Source of the DNA: Pseudomonadota bacterium
Lineage (GTDB): Bacteria; Desulfobacterota; BSN033; WVXP01; G020346125
Reading direction: 5' to 3'
Assembly (NCBI GenBank): GCA_030672465.1
Contig: DAOVGJ010000131.1
Coordinates: 1-7,071 of the forward strand
Length of the DNA stretch: 7,071 nt
Shown here: piece after piece, positions 1 to 5,474 of the stretch
How the letters are laid out: each line of letters opens with the position of its first letter
Numbering within the stretch: position 1 is the first letter of the stretch
Position numbers and translations under genes: made by a program
Notes under the pieces: model-generated
What the model was told of the DNA's origin: nothing
Databases searched by the model: none
What the model saw: only the letters and a program-made list of their open reading frames with translations

Positions 1-290
1 ATGATGGTATCCGGTGTGACGGTGATCAATTTTTCCGCGGGTGTCATGAATCCACTCACCTTTAACTTCCCCAAGAGGTAATTGATCTCCTGTACGCTCA
101 GCAGGGTTGCATCCGACGGACCAGCCTCACGAATATCTCGGTCGGTAACCAGCCCTACCAGCTTCCCCTTTTTGTCCACCACCGGCAGGTGACGGATGCC
201 TTCCTCCCGGATAATTTTTCGGGCTTCGTAGAACGATGCCTCCTGGCTAATGGTGACGGGATTTCTCTCCATTTTCGATTTGACGAACAT
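1..290 (-). CDS. CBS-domain protein, AcuB-like (3' end beyond left edge)
   Basis: I translated this by eye: an ATG at 290 opens a frame with no stop to base 1, giving 96 residues of an incomplete protein. It starts MFVKSKMERNPVTIS, continues with GIRHLPVVDKKGKLVGLVTDRD at residues 31-52 (the classic CBS motif ending) and begins a second CBS repeat at about residue 79 (SGFMTPAEKLITVTPDT). This is the paired-CBS (Bateman) arrangement. The linker around residues 61-77 (LLSVQEINYLLGKLKV) resembles AcuB-type proteins, which often carry a C-terminal ACT domain; that part is outside the window. A GGGAGGG ribosome site at 298-304, seven bases before the ATG, supports the start. It lies 74 bases after the second ligase gene on the same strand, so it is probably co-transcribed. 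CBS pairs commonly bind AMP, ATP or related nucleotides. A regulatory role toward the AMP-forming ligases or the importer is inference. Confidence 0.88.
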   Translation of the reverse strand, partial: MFVKSKMERNPVTISQEASFYEARKIIREEGIRHLPVVDKKGKLVGLVTDRDIREAGPSDATLLSVQEINYLLGKLKVSGFMTPAEKLITVTPDTI

Positions 291-364
291 CTCATCTCCC
301 TCCCTATAAGTTGTGGTTCATGGGCACTGTTAATCCTTTGAGGCCGATTTCACTACTATCGAGT

Positions 365-1651
365 TCAACGCCAATCCCTTCTGTCCTCGATGGTCTTTAA
401 CCCCTCCTGAATAGAGCCCTTGGGGATGAATTCGACCTTGCCCCGGAGTTTCAAGGCCTGTTTTATGGCAACCTGTAGATGCACTTTCAGCCTTTCTCTA
501 TCGATATGTTCGTTCTCCAATTCGACGTAAAAGGTCATTTCATCACCCTTTTCCTCCCTGGCGATGACAACGTGATACTTTGCTATATCAGGATATCGAC
601 TCATGAGCTGATTGGTTTGTGAGGCATGGATGAACACTCCCCGCACTTTGGTTGCCTGGTCCACCCTTCCGACGAGTCTGGGAAGCCGAGCGGATGTCCT
701 TCCACACGGGCAGGGACTGTCATCATAATACGAGAGATCGCCGGTTCCGAATCGAATGAGGCTATAGGCCTTGTTGAAGAGGGTGACGACAACCTCACCA
801 ACTTCCCCCGGCCCCAACTGTTTCCCCGTTTCCGGATCAACGATCTCCACGATGAGATCGTCGGCGGTGTGCATGCCGTAGTTCTCGATGCATTCGTAGG
901 CAATAGCGCCTACTTCCGCGGTTCCATAACCCTGCCGAGCCACGATGCCGAACCGTTTCTCTATGGAATTTCGCATGGGTTCCGTTAGCAGCTCTATAGT
1001 CAAAAAGGATACCTCCAGGGATAGGTCCTTCTTCAAATCGATGCCCAAACTCTCGGCATGGTCCCCTATGCTGAGGAGAAAACTGGGCATTCCCACAAAC
1101 CCAGTTACACCCAATTCGTGCATGATCTTGACCTGAGAGTCGAGGTCTCCCACCCCCGCCGCAATCACGGTACAACCGAGGCAGTGGAGGGGTTCTTCTA
1201 ACATCCAACCCCCTGGGGAGAGGTGATACGAAAGGGTAACTTGGACGATATCGCCTTTCCTGAATCCCGCCGAGTAAAAGGCCGTTTCCCACCTCCAATA
1301 GCGGGATTGCCTCGCCTCCGGAACGAAAATTGGACCTGGCGTTAGATAGATCCTCCTCAATCGGTTATGGGCGGTGGTCAAGAGCCCCCCAAAGGGCGGG
1401 TCTTTTTTTTGGAGGGAGATGAGGCTCGCTTTTTCGGTTATGGGCAATTTTTCCAAATCCCTTATGGTTCGAATGTCCTCCGGGGTGATCCCTGCGGCCC
1501 GAAATTTTTCCCTTATTCCCGGGGAATGTCCATGGACGTATTGGATGATTTTGCGCAGGAAATGATTTTGATAATCCTCCCTTTCTCCGGGAGGCATTGT
1601 CTCCATGGCCCGATTGAAATACCCCGAGTACCTATCCGGTTTTTTACGCAT
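365..1651 (-). CDS. PaaK-family phenylacetate-CoA ligase-like protein, second copy
   Basis: This 428-residue protein belongs to the PaaK-like (COG1541) branch of adenylate-forming enzymes, which convert a carboxylic acid, ATP and CoA to acyl-CoA, AMP and PPi in the cytoplasm. The frame is open to 1687, but the ATG at 1651 has a strong GGGAGGGG site eight bases upstream and gives exactly the length of the neighbouring paralogue. Visible motifs: GYGTAEVG at 241-248 (A5-like), RFGTGDL at 300-306 (A7-like), CPCGR at 314-318, GRVDQATKVRGVF at 328-340 (A8/hinge) and EGLKTIEDRR near the C-terminus, where Lys419 is a candidate for the catalytic A10 lysine. The usual SSGTTGKP phosphate loop is absent; residues 103-111 read LTPGPIFVP. 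By hand count it matches the upstream copy at about 57% of positions over residues 181-428 and is more divergent in the N-terminal half. It lies 69 bases after the first copy. The substrate is unknown; phenylacetate, benzoate or other acids are possible, and ligase activity itself is unproven given the altered loop. Confidence 0.85.
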   Translation of the reverse strand: MRKKPDRYSGYFNRAMETMPPGEREDYQNHFLRKIIQYVHGHSPGIREKFRAAGITPEDIRTIRDLEKLPITEKASLISLQKKDPPFGGLLTTAHNRLRRIYLTPGPIFVPEARQSRYWRWETAFYSAGFRKGDIVQVTLSYHLSPGGWMLEEPLHCLGCTVIAAGVGDLDSQVKIMHELGVTGFVGMPSFLLSIGDHAESLGIDLKKDLSLEVSFLTIELLTEPMRNSIEKRFGIVARQGYGTAEVGAIAYECIENYGMHTADDLIVEIVDPETGKQLGPGEVGEVVVTLFNKAYSLIRFGTGDLSYYDDSPCPCGRTSARLPRLVGRVDQATKVRGVFIHASQTNQLMSRYPDIAKYHVVIAREEKGDEMTFYVELENEHIDRERLKVHLQVAIKQALKLRGKVEFIPKGSIQEGLKTIEDRRDWR

Positions 1652-1659
1652 CTCCGTTT

Positions 1660-1667
1660 CCCCTCCC
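1660..1667 (-). promoter_or_regulatory. Shine-Dalgarno site deciding the second ligase start
   Basis: The minus strand reads GGGAGGGG here, with eight bases to the ATG at 1651. The alternative in-frame ATG at 1687 has only pyrimidine-rich sequence (CCCTCTTCCCGTTCG) before it, so the shorter protein is preferred. Confidence 0.75.
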
Positions 1668-1720
1668 GTTTCGATATCAAGCCCCATCGAACGGGAAGAG
1701 GGTAACCCACATCATGCCGA

Positions 1721-3007
1721 TTAATCCCAGGCCCTCTTGTCCTCTATCTTCTTGGCCCCCTCCGGGATAGTCCCTTGAGGGACGAATTCCACATCTCCCC
1801 TGACCTTCATGACATCCCTTATGCTGTTTTGAAGGTCCTCTTTCAATTTTTCCCTATCGACCCCTTCATCTTTGAGTTCTACCTGAAAGGTCATAACATC
1901 CTGATCCCTTTCCCGGGTAACCACGACTCGATAGGCCACGATATTGGGGTATCGCCGTGCGACTTCATCGGCCTGGCCGGGATGGACGAATACCCCCCGG
2001 ACCTTGGTGAGCTGGTCGGTCCGTCCCAGGATCCCGACCAACCGCGGAGAGGTTCGCCCACATGGACAGGGTTCATCAATAAGATAGTTGAGGTCTCCTG
2101 TTCCGAAGCGTATGAGGGGATAAGCCTTATTGAAGGTAGTGGCCACAATCTCACCCGCCCCCCCTGGTGGGAGTTGTTTTCCCGTTTGGGGATCTACGAT
2201 TTCGACGATCTTATCGTCCGGAAGATGCATCCCATTCTTCTCCATACACTCGTATCCAAGAGAGCCTATATCCGCCGTTCCATAGCTCTGGCGAAGGATG
2301 ACCCCGAATTTATCCTCGAGGGTTTTTCGGAGGGACTCGGGAAGCATTTCCGCGGCCACAAAGGCAACTTTGAGGTTGAAATCCCTTCTCAGGTCGAGGC
2401 CCATCTCCTCGGCTTTTTCGGCGATGGTGAGGAGGAAACTGGGTGTACCGCAGAATCCCGTGACTTTTAGGTTTTTCAGGATATTGACCTGAAGCTCGGT
2501 GTTTCCCACCCCCGTGGGAACGGTAATGCACCCCAGCATGTTGAGGGAATTGTCGACCATATTCATGGCAAAGGGCATCATATGGTAGTTGAAGGTGTTG
2601 ACGGCAATGTCTCCGGGCCTGAATCCTCCCGCATAAAACCCCTGAGCCCAGGCGATCTCATCGTATTCCCTTTCCCCGGGCTCATAGATGGGGCCCGGGG
2701 AGACATATATTCGCCTCAACTTTTCCACGGGGACGCCCACGAAACCCCCAAAGGGCAGGTCCCTTTTCTGGAGTTCAACCAGATCGGCCTTCTTCGTGAC
2801 GGGGATCTTTTCCAAATCCTCTATGGCCCCGATGTCCTCGGGCTTCAAGCCCGCGGAATCCAGCTTTTCCTTGAAGGCCTTGGCGTGTCTATAGGCGTAT
2901 TGGACGATTTCCCGCAGTTTTTCATCGAGGTAGGCCTTTTTCTCGGCCCACGGCATGGTTTCAAGATCTTCTCGGAAATATCCTGAGGTTCTATCCAATT
3001 GGGACAT
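1721..3007 (-). CDS. PaaK-family phenylacetate-CoA ligase-like protein, first copy
   Basis: A 428-residue relative of phenylacetate-CoA ligase, expected to act in the cytoplasm by adenylating a carboxylic acid and transferring it to CoA. The frame is open to 3073, but the ATG at 3007 is preferred because GAGGAG lies six bases upstream and the protein then begins MSQLDRTSGYFRE, matching the RYSGYFNRA start of its neighbour. Motifs: SYGTADIG at 241-248, RFGTGDL at 300-306, CPCGRTS at 314-320, GRTDQLTKVRGVF at 328-340 and EGAKKIEDKR at 416-425, with Lys419/Lys420 near the expected catalytic lysine. The phosphate loop is replaced by VSPGPIYEP at 102-110, the same substitution as in the neighbour. 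Residues 111-157, in the region that shapes the acid pocket in this family, differ strongly between the two copies, suggesting different acids or a catalytic/non-catalytic pair. It follows livF by 170 bases on the same strand. Family membership is firm; the exact reaction is not. Confidence 0.87.
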   Translation of the reverse strand: MSQLDRTSGYFREDLETMPWAEKKAYLDEKLREIVQYAYRHAKAFKEKLDSAGLKPEDIGAIEDLEKIPVTKKADLVELQKRDLPFGGFVGVPVEKLRRIYVSPGPIYEPGEREYDEIAWAQGFYAGGFRPGDIAVNTFNYHMMPFAMNMVDNSLNMLGCITVPTGVGNTELQVNILKNLKVTGFCGTPSFLLTIAEKAEEMGLDLRRDFNLKVAFVAAEMLPESLRKTLEDKFGVILRQSYGTADIGSLGYECMEKNGMHLPDDKIVEIVDPQTGKQLPPGGAGEIVATTFNKAYPLIRFGTGDLNYLIDEPCPCGRTSPRLVGILGRTDQLTKVRGVFVHPGQADEVARRYPNIVAYRVVVTRERDQDVMTFQVELKDEGVDREKLKEDLQNSIRDVMKVRGDVEFVPQGTIPEGAKKIEDKRAWD

Positions 3008-3013
3008 GTACTT

Positions 3014-3019
3014 CTCCTC
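3014..3019 (-). promoter_or_regulatory. Shine-Dalgarno site deciding the first ligase start
   Basis: GAGGAG on the minus strand, followed by six bases (AAGTAC) and the ATG at 3007. The longer open frame to 3073 would add 22 residues that have no counterpart in the paralogue and would be encoded across the stem-loop at 3043-3072. Confidence 0.75.
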
Positions 3020-3035
3020 GGTTTGGAGTAACATG

Positions 3036-3072
3036 AGAAAAATGGGGGAAGTGAATTCGATCCCCTCCCCCA
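3036..3072 (-). terminator. Candidate stem-loop with T-run (attenuator or weak terminator)
   Basis: On the minus strand TGGGGGA (3072-3066) pairs perfectly with TCCCCCA (3049-3043) across a 16-base spacer, and the second arm runs straight into TTTTT (3042-3038). That is the layout of an intrinsic terminator, but the stem is only 7 bp and the loop is long. It sits about 30 bases before the ATG of the first ligase, leaving no room for a promoter between them. If it works, it is more likely to reduce read-through from the importer genes (attenuation) than to end the operon. The rest of the livF-ligase gap (3073-3177) shows no other convincing element. Confidence 0.3.
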
Positions 3073-3177
3073 ATTCCCCATGGATGATCGCTTACCCTAT
3101 ACTGTCTATTGTCACTTCGGTCACGAGGACGCTCAAGAGAACGACTCCTTTAATTACCCCCTTTCTCTCCATGGAGG

Positions 3178-3984
3178 TTAGGTCAACCAACGCTTCCGGC
3201 GTTTGTAATGCTTTACATCCCGGAAACTCTTGCGGCCCCCTACATCGGTTAGGCCCAAGTAGAAGTCCCGAATATCCGGATTTTCCTTGAGTTTCTCCGA
3301 GGTGTCGTCCATGACGATTCGACCGTTTTCCAATACATAGGCATGTGGCGCGACGGTGAGGGCCAGCTTCACGTTCTGCTCGACCAGGAGGATGGGAATT
3401 TTCTCCTTCTGATTGAGCATGGTGATGATGTCGAAGATCTCCTTGATCAACATAGGGGCGAGGCCCATGGAGGGCTCGTCTAATAGCATCAGCTTCGGCT
3501 GGGCCATCATCGCCCGACCGATAACTGTCATCTGTTGTTCCCCCCCACTGACGAAACCCGCTACGATGTTACGCACTTGCTTGAGACGGGGAAAGTAGTG
3601 GTAGACCATCTCAAGCCTTTCCTTTTTCCCGGCCGACCGAAGGTGGGCGCCAACTACGAGGTTCTCCTCCACCGTAAGGTGTTCGAAGACCCTTCTCCCC
3701 TCGATAATCTGGAAGATTCCTCTCTTGGCGATCTCCTCGGCCTCCTGCCTGTCGATCCGTTCCCCCATGAACTCGATGCTACCGTCGGTAACCACGCCGT
3801 CTTCGTGTTTTAACAAGCCCGAAATAGCCTTCAGGGTGGTGCTTTTCCCGGCTCCATTGGCCCCCAAGAGGGCCACGATTCCCCCGTGCGGAACGTCAAT
3901 GGAGACCCCTTTTAAGACCAAGATGACCTCATGGTATCTCACTTCGATATTGTTCAGCTTCAGTATGCTGCCTTCCGTTTCCAC
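3178..3984 (-). CDS. livF: LIV-type ABC importer ATPase LivF
   Basis: A 268-residue ATP-binding subunit of a branched-chain-amino-acid-type (HAAT) importer; it pairs with LivG on the inner face of the membrane to power LivH/LivM. Visible: Walker A GANGAGKST at 41-49, LivF-like EGRRVFEHLTVEENL at 95-109, ABC signature VSGGEQQM at 145-152, Walker B LMLLDEP at 165-171, and LVEQN at 200-204, the form LivF proteins carry at the switch position. It starts at GTG (3984), supported by GAGAGGAGG four bases upstream; no better in-frame ATG is seen nearby. Typical LivF proteins are about 235-240 residues. This one has about 25 extra C-terminal residues after DFYLG, ending in a basic tail (KHYKRRKRW); from memory, similar tails occur in deltaproteobacterial homologues. 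It lies 73 bases after livK, separated by a strong hairpin. The transported solute need not be an amino acid. Confidence 0.95.
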   Translation of the reverse strand: METEGSILKLNNIEVRYHEVILVLKGVSIDVPHGGIVALLGANGAGKSTTLKAISGLLKHEDGVVTDGSIEFMGERIDRQEAEEIAKRGIFQIIEGRRVFEHLTVEENLVVGAHLRSAGKKERLEMVYHYFPRLKQVRNIVAGFVSGGEQQMTVIGRAMMAQPKLMLLDEPSMGLAPMLIKEIFDIITMLNQKEKIPILLVEQNVKLALTVAPHAYVLENGRIVMDDTSEKLKENPDIRDFYLGLTDVGGRKSFRDVKHYKRRKRWLT

Positions 3985-3988
3985 GAAG

Positions 3989-3997
3989 CCTCCTCTC
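3989..3997 (-). promoter_or_regulatory. Shine-Dalgarno site supporting the GTG start of livF
   Basis: The minus strand reads GAGAGGAGG, then CTTC, then GTG at 3984. The close, strong site is the main reason to accept the non-ATG start. Confidence 0.7.
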
Positions 3998-4017
3998 GGG
4001 AAAGGATCTCTTTGGAG

Positions 4018-4052
4018 ATAGGCAGTCTCCCCCAGAGGGGGAGACTGCCTAT
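4018..4052 (-). promoter_or_regulatory. Perfect 16-bp inverted repeat between livK and livF
   Basis: ATAGGCAGTCTCCCCC and its exact reverse complement flank a 3-base loop, so the RNA from either strand would form a very stable 16-bp hairpin. It begins six bases past the livK stop codon (4058-4060). Reading on toward livF the sequence is CTCCAAAGAGATC, with no T-run, so it is not a standard intrinsic terminator. The position suits a 3'-end stabilising hairpin or partial terminator that keeps binding-protein mRNA more abundant than the downstream ATPase and ligase mRNA, as known for binding-protein genes in other ABC operons. The structure is certain from the sequence; the role is inferred. Confidence 0.75.
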
Positions 4053-4057
4053 AACCC

Positions 4058-5305
4058 TTACCAGCCCAGCCATTTGGGCCAGAGATCGGGATACCGTTCC
4101 TTGAGATCCACGGTCTTCAGATGAACAATTTTGCCATTCTTGATGATGTAAACAGTCGCTGAACTGCCAGGGCGATGGTCCGCTGATGTATAGGTGATGG
4201 GAGGTCGGCCCAAGGCATTGGCGATCCCTCCCAGATTGTAATTGCTCAAGCTCTCAAAGGCTTCTTTGATGCCTGGACCATTGAGCTTGCCAGCCTTGTC
4301 TGCCCGCGTCATCGCCTCGCGAGCCAGCAGCACCTTGACCCAGCCCATGACAGCCCGTGTGGTACGGTCTTCGATCTTTAGGCTGGGATTGACCTTTTTC
4401 CCATACTCTTTGACTTTATCCATCAAGGGAACATCGAGGCCGTAAAAAGCACAGACCCCAATACCGATCACCCCTTCGGATGCTTTGCCAGCCAATTTCA
4501 CAAGATTTTCATCAAGAGCCCAGTTGTTGATGATATGGTCTGCTCCTAACTTCAGCGCAAAGGAGTCCTTGAGGGCAACGGCCACGGAATTTGTGGTATT
4601 GCTATGCCAAATCAGATGGGGTTTATGTTTCTTTGCAACCAGAACCTGGCTTTTCGCATCAATGGCTGAGAGACTGATGTCCTGGTCTGGGACGATGTCA
4701 AAACCTAAGAGTGCGGCCTGATCCTTGATGGCCCGAATCGGGGCACTGGCATAGGGGTGGGGAAAGGAATAAAAGCAGGCAAACCTGGGTTTGCCCTTTG
4801 CCCTCTCCTCTGCCCATTTTGGGTCTTTCTTCCAGACCTCCTCGTACCAGGTAATCAGGGCAGCCCTGGCGTTGGTCGAATAGTCGGTCCCGTAAACAAA
4901 GTTGTAAGGGGCCTTTTTGGGGTTGCAGATATGGCCTGAGAAGGAATCTGAAAGGTAAGGCATTTGATCCCGGGCCACGGTAGGGGATAGAGCCTCGGTA
5001 TCACCCGTTCCCCAGCCCAGGATCATCGTGACCTTATCGACGGTCTTGAACCGCTTGTAAATGGTGATCGCTTCAGGGACCTTGTATCCGTAATCGTACT
5101 GTCTGAGATCTATCTTTTTACCGTTGATGCCACCCGTGTCGTTCACATAGGCCACAGCCTCTCGAACGCCAGCTGCATTGTCCTTGCCAACATCCGATGT
5201 TGGGCCGGTCATATCATTCAGGGAACCGACCACAATATCTGCTGCCCAACCGGATGAGCAGGCAAAAACCACCAATACCAATGCAAAAAATATCTTCTTA
5301 CCCAT
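4058..5305 (-). CDS. livK: LIV-type ABC importer periplasmic binding protein (LivK-like)
   Basis: A 415-residue secreted solute-binding protein of the type I periplasmic fold (Peripla_BP_6 / Leu-Ile-Val-binding family) that delivers solute to LivH/LivM. The start at 5305 is set by AAGGAGG seven bases upstream; the open frame extends to a GTG at 5353, but that form would bury the signal peptide. The N-terminus, MGKKIFFALVLVVFACSSGWAA, has a lysine pair, a hydrophobic core and a likely cleavage near residues 21-22. Cys16 gives a poor lipobox (VFAC), so lipid anchoring is possible but less likely. The mature protein opens with DIVVGSLNDMTGPTSDVGKDNAAGVREAVAYVND (the first 20 residues are family-typical), then GGINGKKI at 58-65. 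The order livH-livM-livK-livF and the following CoA-ligase genes suggest an organic, perhaps aromatic, acid as ligand rather than leucine, isoleucine or valine; this is inference. Confidence 0.93.
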   Translation of the reverse strand: MGKKIFFALVLVVFACSSGWAADIVVGSLNDMTGPTSDVGKDNAAGVREAVAYVNDTGGINGKKIDLRQYDYGYKVPEAITIYKRFKTVDKVTMILGWGTGDTEALSPTVARDQMPYLSDSFSGHICNPKKAPYNFVYGTDYSTNARAALITWYEEVWKKDPKWAEERAKGKPRFACFYSFPHPYASAPIRAIKDQAALLGFDIVPDQDISLSAIDAKSQVLVAKKHKPHLIWHSNTTNSVAVALKDSFALKLGADHIINNWALDENLVKLAGKASEGVIGIGVCAFYGLDVPLMDKVKEYGKKVNPSLKIEDRTTRAVMGWVKVLLAREAMTRADKAGKLNGPGIKEAFESLSNYNLGGIANALGRPPITYTSADHRPGSSATVYIIKNGKIVHLKTVDLKERYPDLWPKWLGW

Positions 5306-5312
5306 TTTTCTT

Positions 5313-5319
5313 CCTCCTT
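5313..5319 (-). promoter_or_regulatory. Shine-Dalgarno site deciding the livK start
   Basis: AAGGAGG on the minus strand with a seven-base spacer to the ATG at 5305, directly upstream of a well-formed signal peptide. Confidence 0.85.
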
Positions 5320-5380
5320 CTAAGGTTAAGGTGAAAAACCCGTCTTCTTCCACTCATTCAGCCATTGGCTTTATTTTGAT

Positions 5381-5391
5381 TCACCTCCTTT
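5381..5391 (-). promoter_or_regulatory. Orphan strong Shine-Dalgarno sequence in the livK leader
   Basis: The minus strand reads AAAGGAGGTGA, at least ten consecutive bases complementary to the usual 16S rRNA 3' end. It is 75 bases before the livK ATG, which has its own good site. The nearest ATG (5365) is 15 bases away and encodes only three residues. A further ATG at 5357 opens a 19-residue arginine-rich frame that ends at 5298, overlapping the livK start. It could be a ribosome standby site, a leader-peptide signal, or the remnant of a lost gene start. The remainder of the 169-base livM-livK gap shows nothing I can name. Confidence 0.35.
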
Positions 5392-5474
5392 CCATAGTCG
5401 TGTTTCGTGCCCGTTTCGCGTGACCGTGATTAATATTCTCATTTTCCTCACAACCCACCGTCCACATATCGCGC

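Noticed and set aside
1652..1687. Longer start (12 extra residues) for the second ligase
   Set aside because: There is no ribosome site before 1687, while a strong site precedes the ATG at 1651, and the shorter form matches the paralogue length.
1775..2470. 231-residue open frame on the plus strand
   Set aside because: It is antisense to the first ligase gene. Its product has no recognisable domain and no ribosome site was seen. The ligase frame is unambiguous.
3100..3150. Possible promoter before the first ligase (TTGAGC, 17 bases, GACAAT on the minus strand)
   Set aside because: The boxes are weak, and a stem-loop with a T-run lies between it and the gene.
3092..3172. 26-residue frame between livF and the first ligase
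   Set aside because: The ATG is five bases after the livF stop, but only CCTCC, not a Shine-Dalgarno sequence, precedes it. It has no recognisable content, and its hydrophobic middle is too short to interpret.
3167..3176. CTCCATGGAG palindrome next to the livF stop
   Set aside because: A 10-base perfect palindrome with no spacer cannot form a useful hairpin and is short enough to occur by chance.
5306..5353. Longer GTG start (16 extra residues) for livK
   Set aside because: It would place an acidic, non-signal sequence ahead of the signal peptide and would translate through the strong ribosome site of the inner ATG.
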